Positions 8,625 through 17,249 of a stretch of DNA of 64,000 nucleotides are shown in pieces. Numbering within the stretch: the first letter of the stretch is position 1; the number at the start of each line of letters is the position of its first letter. Source of the DNA: Symbiodinium natans. Lineage: Eukaryota > Sar > Dinophyceae > Suessiales > Symbiodiniaceae. The position numbers were made by a program, and so were the translations under genes. The DNA lies in contig CAJNDS010002242.1 in NCBI GenBank assembly GCA_905221605.1, forward strand, positions 419,110 to 483,109. The letters are read 5' to 3'. The notes beneath the pieces were generated by a model. It saw only the letters and a program-made list of their open reading frames with translations. It was not told the DNA's origin and did not search any database.

Positions 8625-11600
8625 ATGAAGAAAGAGCAACTGTTGAAGGCGGGATGGGTTACTGTGAATGGTGATCCCCACGTCAAGGTTGCTCACAACC
8701 CAAAGACCTTCAGAACACCTGCACCTCGCTACCCCAAGTATCGAATTCGTTCCACCTGGGGATACAAAGATGGCGAGTGGAAGCAGCTGGAGGACAAGGT
8801 CAACATGGACGAGCTTGACGCCGTCTACGGGAAGGTACCTGAGGGTACCAACATGACCATCACTGTCTTCACCATGCCCGATGGCGGTGAAGATGTGCCC
8901 GATAGCGACGTTGAGGTCCACATTCCAAAGTCGAAGAAGGACGAGGCGTCTCTAAGAGCTGAAGCGGAATCCGTGCAGCATCTTTTGAGTCATCGTCCAA
9001 AGAACCCTTTCTGTCCGGTATGTCAACGAGCCAAAATGTATGCTCCGCATGCCAGAAGAAAGGGAGGTTCTAGCACTGTGCACAGCAAGGGGTTCGGTGA
9101 CCACATCACCATCGACCACATCATCACGAAGGACGCCAAGGACTACGGATTCGAAGGACAAACTGTAGCACATGTTGTGAAGGATGTCTTTACGAAGTTC
9201 CGTTATGTTTACCCGGCCGACAACAAAAGTGGTGAGCAGTGTTACGAAGATCTACTGCACTTTTTCGAGGTCGATGATAATGTTAAGGTTGTTTACTCAG
9301 ACAATGCTCATGAGTTCGACTACGCGGTTAAGCAACTCCAAGCTAGGCACAACACATCCAGGGAGTATGTGGATCAGAACAAAGCAGTGATCGAGCGTGA
9401 AATACGAACGATCTTGGAAGGTACGCGTGCCAATTTGGTACAATCTGGTTTACCTGATCAGTTCTGGCCACTTGCATCCCAACATCATGCTATTTCTTTG
9501 AACGTTAGTAAACGTCTTGACAACGGTTTAGTGCCATGGAATCAAAGGTTCGGGAGCGACTTCCAAGGGGTCCTTGTTCCCTTTGGGGCTAAGATTTTGT
9601 ACTGGGCCGACCCCAAGCAGAAGCAGCCCAAAAGGTCAAAGTTTGCGGGGACGGGTATTGAAGGAATTTTCCTCGGGTATCATATCCAGCCTGGCTTCGT
9701 CTTCAAGGAAGAGTACTTAGTTGCTCCTTTGCAGGGAATCAACGAGGCCATCGAGAATGACGCCTTCAGGACTTTCAGGGCCAAAAGGCTTGAACTCCTG
9801 GAAGGGAAGTTCCAGTTCCCATTGTCACAGGATCTTGAAGCTCTGGGAAACCAGAAGCCGCCCGAACTCGATGATCAACATCACAACGCCGTTGAAGAAA
9901 GAAACCCGCATCAAGAAGAAGAAGATTTCGAAGGGGGAGTGGGGCCGCTCGATGAAGGAGATCGGCCACTAGGGGGGTCAGCAAGGGACGACATTGTCTA
10001 TCCTGCACGATATGATCCTCTAGATGATGTACCCTTCTCAGTCCGAGAGAGACTGGCGCCTGCAACTCCATCGTTCAAAACAAAAGACGGAATCGGCATT
10101 CCGTATGGCTATCGCTGGGATGGGGAGAGACTGATCAAGCAAAAAGGCCTTTCCTCGCTTCCGGGCGTTCAAGCTAAAGTATGGAGCAAGCTGACCGTCG
10201 AAGAAAAGCACAAAGCGCTTGCAGAGCATCAAGCTTCAAAGCAAGCAAAGGTCGACGAGGACTACAACCAGGCGATAAAGCACGTTCCAGCAATGCCGGT
10301 GTTGTATGGGAAACCCGAGGACCACCGAAAGAAAATGTGTTCCCTCTACGAGTCTAAGCTCCTGGAGATTGCCCAGGACATGTACGCGGTCGTGGCCAAG
10401 ATCCTGTCTGCGAAGGAGATTGAATCCAGTCCCGAAGCGCAGGCTGCCCTCGACAAAGAGTGGAAGAAGCTTGTTGATAAGGGTTGTTGGGTAGAGAAAC
10501 GAGTGAGAGAGTACGACTCCGTTGCGGCAGAAGCACGAAAAACCAATGAGAAAGTGCACTTCGGGAAGATCTTCGAAATCGGGACTCTAAAAGGTTCTGA
10601 GTTGAAGGAGAACGACCCGAACCGCCGTTACAAAGGTCGGTCAGTGTTTCAGGGCAACAAGGTCTTGGATGAGAACTCTGATCATGCTCTCTTCGCAGAG
10701 ATGTCGAGCAGTCCTGCTTCTATGGAGGCGGGCAAAATATTGGATGTCTTTGGATCTCAGCCCGGCTTCTCGATTCAGCAAGCGGATGCACGACAGGCGT
10801 ATACGCAGGCTCTCTTCACTGGGGTTGAAACTTGGGTAAGGCTCCCTCGCAATAGATGGCCAAAAGGCTGGAGGTCTATGAAGGACCCGGTCGTTCCCCT
10901 GAAGTTGGCTCTTTATGGGCACCCAGATTCAGGGGGGATATGGGAACGTCATTGCGAGACTGAGCTCAAGAAGGTGGGATTCGAGCCTGTGCTCACTGAC
11001 ATCTGGAAGAGCGTGTTCTACAACGCCGATTTGGAGCTCTTAATGGTTATTTATGTTGACGACTTTAAACTCGCTGGACCCACGAAGAACATCCAGAAAG
11101 GCTGGGAATCTATTGCAACAGTAATAGACATGGATCCCGCTGAGGTGATTGGACGTTACTTCGGATGTCAACACATCGAGGAAAAGAACGTCACGCTTTC
11201 CAAAGAGCACCACCCTTTTCACTATGTCTTCGAACCCGAAAATGAAACTGCAGCCCCAGCTAAGATTGCTGAGGACAGGTGGGACGTAATCCCGGAAGTC
11301 ATGCTTGCAGTTCGGCACCATAGCTATCCCAGAAAGAGATTGTATATGCCCACTGAAGAAGATGTTCAGATGTTCCCTACGATTGGACCTCAAAGATACA
11401 CCTTCCAGGCTGCAAATGGGGTGACAGAAGAACATCAAGACAATATGAACATCGCTAGGGACAAATGCTTCAAACAGTGGTGGACAGGTACGACGTACTT
11501 CGACCTCGCTGCCCGGGGGCCTGAAGAGTTCGGTCTGGCTGTTGCAGCTGCCCGAAAGGGTAAGTCGGTTCGAAACAAGGCCGAGGCAAAGAAGGAGGTC

Positions 11601-14600
11601 AAACAGAACAAGTTCGTTACTCTTTCAAGGGATCAGGAGGACAAGCCGGGCTCTATGACTAAACCGGTTACAAGAATCACCTATGACATGAAGGATTTCT
11701 TGCATTCTTGTGTGGATCGCTACTGTGAATTGGCAAAGGTGGATCGTAGCTCGTTGAAGTCAGTGAGCACACCGTTCCATGAACTTCGGACTGCCACTCC
11801 TATCGTCAACGAAACGGAGAAGACAGGGCGGCTCCAACCTATTGCAAGTAAGGTCCTCATGAAAATCCTGTTTGCTGCAAGAATGGCACGATGGGATCTT
11901 TTACGAGCAACCCAATCCTTGGCCTCGCGAGTCACAAAATGGAGTCCAGATTGTGATCTAGCATTACATCGTCTTGTATCGTACATCAATTCTTCTATCG
12001 ACCTCACTATGAGTGGGTTTATTGGGGATTCGATACATGATTGCAGACTCTGGCTTTTTAGCGACGCTGACTTCGCAGGTGAGTATGATTCAAAAACTAC
12101 TACTGGATGTGCTCTGTTTCTGGTGGGCCCGAACACGTACTACCCCATCAACGCCTTCAGTAAGAAACAAACGTCCATAACAATGAGCTCTACCGAGTCT
12201 GAAGTGGTGTCGGCTAATCAGGGTGTACGCGCCCAAGGTCTTCCAAGCCTCAGCCTCTGGTACTTCCTTTGGCGCGGCAAAGCCGACCGCGAGGTTGGGC
12301 CGAGGGCTGAGATGAAGACTACGAGCAATTCTGTTGTGGCACGCATAGACCCTGAACTTGATGAGATTCGGTATGGCACTACCAGACCCGATGGCATGTC
12401 TATTGCAAATATCAATGGTTTGCACGTTCAGCTTCCCAAATGTTTTCAGATTAGGCATTTGGAAGACAACCAAGCGACCATTACTCTGCTGTTATCAGGG
12501 CGTGCAGGTGTGCTTCGACATACAGATCGCACACAAAAGGTTAGCTTCGGATGGCTCCGTCAGCAATATGAAGAAGGACATTTTCGCCTCCTCAATGTTG
12601 ACACCAGCGAGCAAGTTGCAGATGTGTTCACAAAGCCTTTTACGGAGCGAACAAAATGGATACATGCGTTGAAGCTCATTGCTCACACCTACAAGTCGGT
12701 CGACCCTCAAGCCGGAAGAAATTCCGTGTCGAAATCTGTTCCCGCTGCTCCGAAGTCGGTGTGCATTACCACAGAGCAACTGGAACACGTTGCAAAACTG
12801 CTTCGCCGAGCTGATCGCTATGATTTCGAAGATTTCGAGCAGGTCGCCGAAATGATGTACGACAACCTTCGTATGTCGAGCTCAAGACTTCGCAGTGTTG
12901 TTCGTTCCGGCACCGAGTTGGCTCCCAAATACTTCGTGTTTGGGCTGTGGACACATGGTGGGTGCTTCGGCCTAACAAAGCGTACTGGCCAAATGTCCCA
13001 ACTGTGCCGCTACATAAATGGTTTCATCCGCAAGCACGCTCCAAAGCATTTTACCTGGACTTCGTTTGTCATCAATTTTATGGGCAGGGCTGGCGTTCAC
13101 AGCGACAAGTTTAATCTCAGAGGCAGCCAAAACTGGTCCTTCGGCTTCGGTCCCTATCAAGGGGGCGAGCTCTGGGTGGAGGATCCCGACCAAAGAATGG
13201 ACGCTTTCACTGACAAAGACGGTAAGACCTGGTTTGGCCGTAACCTTCAAACTTGTCGAAAACCCGTGCTCCTAAACCCTCACCTTCGACATGCTGTCCA
13301 ACCCTTTACAGGAAACAGGCATTCTCTCATTGCCTACTCATCAGGGGGGTGGACAAAGCTGGGTGACGATGACAAGCAACTCCTACAAGACACTGATTTT
13401 AGGACGCCCCGGGCTCAGTTGAAACATGCGTGCGTTTGTTCATGTGCATCCCCTCACGATGAGGGGGGTAAAAGTCCCAAAACCACTCCCGAAACGGTCG
13501 CGTCGGTTTTGCGCGCATCGATCGGGAACGCACAAACATACACCACGTGCACAAGTGCTTCGGTTGAGCCTGCTGTACCGACTCTCTCTGTGCTAGCTGG
13601 CTCTCTCCAAGTGGTCAGCAGTATTGAGGCGTTAGGAACAATGTCGCGATTGGTCGCCCATGGTGCGGGCTACTCCTGCGATACTGGCATGGAGGGCCGA
13701 CCTTTGGCACTGCAAGGACATCTCAACATGCTCGTCAACGCCGGACTGAGCGTGGAGTACTTGCAGCTCCAGGCGGGGAAGGAGTATGACGCGCTCCTCA
13801 AGTCCTATGAGGTCTTCCCCCCACAGACCATCGCCAGCCTCAGCCTCAATGACCCCGAGATTCCAACGCCGAATCTGCTTAAGCTGGCTCGCATCTCGAA
13901 CGAGGGTCTCAGCAAGCTCCAGCCAACCGAAAGGTTGCGCCGAAGTCGCTTTCTGCTAGTGGTGACGGACTCAGTCACATCCCTTGGGCGACAGAACACC
14001 AAGGGGCAATGGAAATTCTCCATTCCCGAAGAGGAGATCTTCATGGCAGCACTGACCCTCAGGTACACGAGCGATAAACTCCACATGTGCTGGGGAAAAA
14101 CGCTTTCGTGGCTCACTTGGCAGGTGCAGGAGGAGATCCAGGCAATCCGTGCCAAGTATGGGTCGGAGTGCGAGATCGATGTGATCGTTTGGTGGTCAGG
14201 AAATGAAGTTGCTGGACGACGAGGATGCATCCCCACGCGGCTCGCTCCGGGCGCGGCATATTCGACCTCCCAGACCTCGGCAGAAGATGTTGCGAGGAAG
14301 GTGAGGCGCTGCGCCGACGCGCTAGCCACCCTAGCGGGTGAGCCGCATATCGGGTTTGTCCGCATCGTCGGCAACGTTGACCACGAGACCTACAACTTGC
14401 ATCCCGCGTACAATGAATTCATCTCCAAGATGTTTGATGAATTCACGAGTCGCGGATTGCAAGTTCAGAACGCCACATCCCAGGCAATGAAGCTGTCCTA
14501 TTACGATGATTTTCATCTTTGGGATACCCCCGAAAACCGCAAGCAGATCCAAGACTACATCTACACCACGGCGCTCCTTGGCGACCTAGAAAGGGAAGCG

Positions 14601-17249
14601 TCACGGTATGCAGATGTTCTGGATCGACTAGGAGATCTTTTCCCCTACGTCGAGGTGGAAGGCGGCTACAGGATGGACAGTGCAGCAGGTCGTGAAGCCC
14701 TACGCCTCTACAAGGAGGTGGTTGAAAGTGGCAGAAAAGACCTGAAGGTCCACAAGATCAAGGCGCCTGTGCCCGTGAAGATCAGCAAGGAAGACACCTG
14801 GTGGGAGGTCCCCGACGCTAACACTGCGCATGAACCAGTTGCCGCACCCGCTCAGCAAGACAAGACGATCGCCCGATCCGAGGTGGAATACCCTGTGGTT
14901 TCGGACGTATCGGAGATCGATGAGGTCAAGGGTGAGGTCGTCCAGGCCGAGTCAGAGAAGGCTGAGTACCTTCCCCTGAACGAGGTCGTGCTCGCCGATG
15001 ATGGGGATTACCGACCTCCCCTGGCGTCAGACGGCCGGGCAACAAGCGCAGCTACCCGAAAGGGTAAGTCGTCGGGGCAAAGCGAGGATGTCTACGCCCG
15101 CGAGATGTACCAGGATGCGTCCAAAACCCATGGTGGAGAGGAAAGCCAGGAGCAGGACCTCCCGATGACCGGTTACTGGTACAACGGGGAGCTCCACGAC
15201 CTTGAGCCTCTGCCAAGTGCCGATCTCCGCAAGTATGAACAGCGGGTGAACTTCAGGCACGGCGACCTCAAGCTGCTCAGCTTGCTCTTGAGGGGACACC
15301 AGAATGACTGGTATGGGCTGGACTTCGACATCGCCATGTGGACGGATGTCGATAAGCTCCTGGACCGCTTCAATGAAGCAACTCGTCGAAAATGGGGCGT
15401 AAGACAGCTGCTGCAGGTGACCGCGCAGGACAAAAAGAGGAGGTTCGAGATTCTTGGGATCCGACATGAGATCAGCAACAGCCTGAATCTCTCCCTCTTT
15501 CCTGTGCGGATCAGAGCAGTCACCGGCCACTCGGAGAAAGTGATGCGCATCGAGTCAGACGAGTTCCTTGCCCGGAGGTTTCTCACCAATGAGAATTTGG
15601 ATGTCGCTCCACAGGTCATATACCACCGCACTGATGCGAAGAGCGTGGAGTTGATTTTGAAATCCGGGATCAAGGTCGCTGGCGGCAGAAAGGGCGGGCG
15701 TGCCCATGCGTACTTCTCACCTACTACCCTCAAGGACGAGAAGTACACTTCTGGACTCAGGTCGACGCAGCCGTTCCAGATTGCGGTGAACCTGCATGAA
15801 GCTCTCCGAGATGGCCTCGTCTTCTTCGAGAACAGTACCCGCGGGATCTTGACCCGTGCAGTCGTTGGCCCTCAGTATATCCTGTCATGTGTGGACACCA
15901 ACACGAACAAGGTGATCTACGCAAGAGCAGGAGAGGCCCAGCCTGCAGCCACCCGAGAGGGTGAGCCGGATACTGTTGAACAAGCCTCCTCGAGCTCAAC
16001 AGTCAAAGCCTTGGCATCAAGGGCTGTCCCAGAAGACCAACCCAAGCGAGTCAAGGGCACTGTTGGCGCTTTCATCGAGGCAAAGAAGGCGAGGATCGAG
16101 GCTGCTGCGTTGGAATCCATTGAAGAGCAAGACGAGGAATCGGTGGATGACCAAACGCAGCCTGCACAGGAGGTATCCGACACGGAAGAGGCAGAGAGCG
16201 ACAGCGAAGCCCCATACGGGAGCTATCCATGCTCGGCCTGCCAACGCATCGTCCTGCTTGGGCAGCGCTTTTGCATGACATGCGGTGAGAACCAGTTTCC
16301 GGAGTCCAACAAGGCAAGCCGCCAGTACTCCTCGTTCCAGCAAAACCGCCGCACCACACTCCTCAAGCTGACGTACAATGCTCGGAATGAGGATCTCCTG
16401 GGACACCTCCGTGGCATCGCAGAAAAGTTTAGCAAACAGCGGGGCTCAGTCTCCCTGGATGCGCTGATCATACGCGATGCCAAAGACAAGTTCCAACGTG
16501 CGAGAAAGCTCAAGTTCGACTCCATTGCTGATCGGTTGGAACGTGATGCCACCTTCTTCCTGCAGATGATGAGGAACGGAATCACGGTTCAGGATGCGTG
16601 CCGAATGGACCTCCTGGTGAAGGCCGTGCTCCCGGACCCAGGCCGCACAGAAGAGCAGCGGCTTCTGCAGGCGGGGTCGAACTACCTCAGCGGAGCTTCC
16701 CGAAAGGGAATGCCGGGCAAGTTGGTTTACTATGGCGATGCGCCAATGGATGGCCTAAAATCGGCTGGACTGATTGACCAGTTCTCCGAGAACCCCATCG
16801 GGATGGCCTACGGCGGCGCCTTCATCGGCTTCAGCTTCTATGCCGATATCGCCACCCGCTTGTCCGGTGCCCGCATGATCTACAGCTTCAACGGCATTGT
16901 GGAAATCAAGCATGAAACGCCGGAAGGCATGATTGCCGAGCTGCAAATGCTGGCAGCCGAATGCATCCACTCTGCCGAGGAGCAGGAAAGAATCACCGCC
17001 TACCACGCCGCCAAGAATCGAGAGACGGCACAGCAGCGAACGGAGGCTGCCACTACTACCCGTCCATCGACGCAGAGCGCCTCATCAAGGGACACAGCTG
17101 TTCGTGAAGCACCCTGGCATCAAGGGCAAGAGCAGTGGTGGTCAGACCGTGAATGGCGCGAGTGGCGTGAGTGGCGTGAGCCAGCTAGTCAGGGTTGGGG
17201 CTCATCCCGCTGGAGCAGTCAGCGCGGATCGCAGTGGTGGAGCCGCTGA
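8625..17249 (+). CDS. ORF2: Copia Pol polyprotein with a long multi-enzyme C-terminal extension
   Basis: There are 2,874 residues from the first ATG, though the frame is open from 8439 and the true N-terminus is probably a frameshift product. The pre-integrase zinc motif is H119/H123/C130/C133. Integrase has D164, D226 and E257. Reverse transcriptase has D721 and YVDD at 810-813. RNase H has D1147, E1191 and D1281. A normal Copia Pol would end near residue 1,350. The remaining 1,500 residues contain: a 2OG-Fe(II) oxygenase-like region (H1492-x-D1494, H1556, R1565); an SGNH-like region (TDS 1781-1783, GNE 1859-1861, D1961-x2-H1964); a Tpt1/KptA-like region (R2223, R2297, GH 2301-2302, YH 2333-2334, R2379); a zinc ribbon (C2536, C2539, C2550, C2553); and a W/S/R-rich tail. 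The frame is uninterrupted, so the extension is maintained or very recent. The core domains are certain. The extension assignments are inferred from motifs. Confidence 0.92.
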   Translation: MKKEQLLKAGWVTVNGDPHVKVAHNPKTFRTPAPRYPKYRIRSTWGYKDGEWKQLEDKVNMDELDAVYGKVPEGTNMTITVFTMPDGGEDVPDSDVEVHIPKSKKDEASLRAEAESVQHLLSHRPKNPFCPVCQRAKMYAPHARRKGGSSTVHSKGFGDHITIDHIITKDAKDYGFEGQTVAHVVKDVFTKFRYVYPADNKSGEQCYEDLLHFFEVDDNVKVVYSDNAHEFDYAVKQLQARHNTSREYVDQNKAVIEREIRTILEGTRANLVQSGLPDQFWPLASQHHAISLNVSKRLDNGLVPWNQRFGSDFQGVLVPFGAKILYWADPKQKQPKRSKFAGTGIEGIFLGYHIQPGFVFKEEYLVAPLQGINEAIENDAFRTFRAKRLELLEGKFQFPLSQDLEALGNQKPPELDDQHHNAVEERNPHQEEEDFEGGVGPLDEGDRPLGGSARDDIVYPARYDPLDDVPFSVRERLAPATPSFKTKDGIGIPYGYRWDGERLIKQKGLSSLPGVQAKVWSKLTVEEKHKALAEHQASKQAKVDEDYNQAIKHVPAMPVLYGKPEDHRKKMCSLYESKLLEIAQDMYAVVAKILSAKEIESSPEAQAALDKEWKKLVDKGCWVEKRVREYDSVAAEARKTNEKVHFGKIFEIGTLKGSELKENDPNRRYKGRSVFQGNKVLDENSDHALFAEMSSSPASMEAGKILDVFGSQPGFSIQQADARQAYTQALFTGVETWVRLPRNRWPKGWRSMKDPVVPLKLALYGHPDSGGIWERHCETELKKVGFEPVLTDIWKSVFYNADLELLMVIYVDDFKLAGPTKNIQKGWESIATVIDMDPAEVIGRYFGCQHIEEKNVTLSKEHHPFHYVFEPENETAAPAKIAEDRWDVIPEVMLAVRHHSYPRKRLYMPTEEDVQMFPTIGPQRYTFQAANGVTEEHQDNMNIARDKCFKQWWTGTTYFDLAARGPEEFGLAVAAARKGKSVRNKAEAKKEVKQNKFVTLSRDQEDKPGSMTKPVTRITYDMKDFLHSCVDRYCELAKVDRSSLKSVSTPFHELRTATPIVNETEKTGRLQPIASKVLMKILFAARMARWDLLRATQSLASRVTKWSPDCDLALHRLVSYINSSIDLTMSGFIGDSIHDCRLWLFSDADFAGEYDSKTTTGCALFLVGPNTYYPINAFSKKQTSITMSSTESEVVSANQGVRAQGLPSLSLWYFLWRGKADREVGPRAEMKTTSNSVVARIDPELDEIRYGTTRPDGMSIANINGLHVQLPKCFQIRHLEDNQATITLLLSGRAGVLRHTDRTQKVSFGWLRQQYEEGHFRLLNVDTSEQVADVFTKPFTERTKWIHALKLIAHTYKSVDPQAGRNSVSKSVPAAPKSVCITTEQLEHVAKLLRRADRYDFEDFEQVAEMMYDNLRMSSSRLRSVVRSGTELAPKYFVFGLWTHGGCFGLTKRTGQMSQLCRYINGFIRKHAPKHFTWTSFVINFMGRAGVHSDKFNLRGSQNWSFGFGPYQGGELWVEDPDQRMDAFTDKDGKTWFGRNLQTCRKPVLLNPHLRHAVQPFTGNRHSLIAYSSGGWTKLGDDDKQLLQDTDFRTPRAQLKHACVCSCASPHDEGGKSPKTTPETVASVLRASIGNAQTYTTCTSASVEPAVPTLSVLAGSLQVVSSIEALGTMSRLVAHGAGYSCDTGMEGRPLALQGHLNMLVNAGLSVEYLQLQAGKEYDALLKSYEVFPPQTIASLSLNDPEIPTPNLLKLARISNEGLSKLQPTERLRRSRFLLVVTDSVTSLGRQNTKGQWKFSIPEEEIFMAALTLRYTSDKLHMCWGKTLSWLTWQVQEEIQAIRAKYGSECEIDVIVWWSGNEVAGRRGCIPTRLAPGAAYSTSQTSAEDVARKVRRCADALATLAGEPHIGFVRIVGNVDHETYNLHPAYNEFISKMFDEFTSRGLQVQNATSQAMKLSYYDDFHLWDTPENRKQIQDYIYTTALLGDLEREASRYADVLDRLGDLFPYVEVEGGYRMDSAAGREALRLYKEVVESGRKDLKVHKIKAPVPVKISKEDTWWEVPDANTAHEPVAAPAQQDKTIARSEVEYPVVSDVSEIDEVKGEVVQAESEKAEYLPLNEVVLADDGDYRPPLASDGRATSAATRKGKSSGQSEDVYAREMYQDASKTHGGEESQEQDLPMTGYWYNGELHDLEPLPSADLRKYEQRVNFRHGDLKLLSLLLRGHQNDWYGLDFDIAMWTDVDKLLDRFNEATRRKWGVRQLLQVTAQDKKRRFEILGIRHEISNSLNLSLFPVRIRAVTGHSEKVMRIESDEFLARRFLTNENLDVAPQVIYHRTDAKSVELILKSGIKVAGGRKGGRAHAYFSPTTLKDEKYTSGLRSTQPFQIAVNLHEALRDGLVFFENSTRGILTRAVVGPQYILSCVDTNTNKVIYARAGEAQPAATREGEPDTVEQASSSSTVKALASRAVPEDQPKRVKGTVGAFIEAKKARIEAAALESIEEQDEESVDDQTQPAQEVSDTEEAESDSEAPYGSYPCSACQRIVLLGQRFCMTCGENQFPESNKASRQYSSFQQNRRTTLLKLTYNARNEDLLGHLRGIAEKFSKQRGSVSLDALIIRDAKDKFQRARKLKFDSIADRLERDATFFLQMMRNGITVQDACRMDLLVKAVLPDPGRTEEQRLLQAGSNYLSGASRKGMPGKLVYYGDAPMDGLKSAGLIDQFSENPIGMAYGGAFIGFSFYADIATRLSGARMIYSFNGIVEIKHETPEGMIAELQMLAAECIHSAEEQERITAYHAAKNRETAQQRTEAATTTRPSTQSASSRDTAVREAPWHQGQEQWWSDREWREWREWREPASQGWGSSRWSSQRGSQWWSR
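8973..9700 (+). other. Integrase region of ORF2
   Basis: The HHCC-type zinc-binding module (H119, H123, C130, C133) is followed by the catalytic core with D164 (TIDHI), D226 (YSDNAHEF) and E257. The spacings are 61 and 30 residues, close to the DDE pattern of Copia integrases. It joins the cDNA to the target DNA and leaves the 5-bp duplication seen here. Confidence 0.9.
10450..11330 (+). other. Reverse transcriptase region of ORF2 (RVT_2 type)
   Basis: D721 in QQADARQAYTQA and the YVDD box at residues 810-813 supply the metal-binding aspartates. LKLALYGHPDSGGIWER matches the Copia-type L-x-LYGL-x-QS-x2-W block, with HPDSGG in place of the usual LKQSP. Confidence 0.93.
12040..12670 (+). other. 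RNase H region of ORF2
   Basis: FSDADFAG (D1147), the Copia hallmark MSSTESE (E1191) and EDNQA (D1281) give the three acidic residues. R-HTD-R-x(5)-WLR and VADVFTKP close the domain, as in other Copia elements. Confidence 0.92.
12912..13364 (+). other. 2OG-Fe(II) oxygenase-like region of ORF2
   Basis: The iron-binding pattern is H1492-S-D1494 (VHSDKFN) with distal H1556. R1565, nine residues later, suits 2-oxoglutarate binding. Between them, SFGFGPYQGGELWVED resembles the strand preceding GGEL in prolyl-hydroxylase-like folds, and KPVLLNP comes just before the distal His. Placement right after RNase H suggests a captured enzyme. Its substrate (nucleic acid or protein) cannot be told from sequence. 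Confidence 0.55.
13947..14580 (+). other. SGNH-hydrolase-like region of ORF2
   Basis: LLVVTDSV (S1783) would be block I, with T-D-S replacing the usual G-D-S. VIVWWSGNEV (G1859, N1860) would be block III, and D1961-D-F-H1964 the block V Asp-His pair. The order and spacing suit an SGNH/GDSL fold of about 200 residues. Because block I lacks its glycine, activity is doubtful and the assignment is tentative. Confidence 0.4.
15237..15927 (+). other. Tpt1/KptA-like RNA 2'-phosphotransferase region of ORF2
   Basis: Tpt1 enzymes remove an internal RNA 2'-phosphate by transfer to NAD+. Residues about 2209-2435 follow the family layout: LSLLLRG (R2223, family LS-x-LLRH), KKRRFEI (family KqRFe), IRAVTGHS (R2297 to S2303, family IRA-x-QGHS), VIYHRT (family YHGT), a glycine/arginine turn ending in RAHAYFS (H2361), then R2379 and DGLVFFENSTRGILT. 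The three catalytic arginines are present. The family His after the first Arg is G2224, with His one place later, and YHGT has become YHRT, so catalysis may be altered. Confidence 0.6.
16227..16290 (+). other. Zinc ribbon in ORF2
   Basis: C2536-x2-C2539-x10-C2550-x2-C2553 forms a compact treble-clef or ribbon-like site between an acidic linker and an unassigned domain of about 250 residues. It probably binds nucleic acid or protein, but no specific family is recognised. Confidence 0.5.

Noticed and set aside
16695-17000. Second ADP-ribosyl-transferase-like domain near the ORF2 C-terminus (LVYYGDAPMDGL...)
   Set aside because: Only a vague resemblance in one strand-turn segment. No conserved Arg/His set could be placed.
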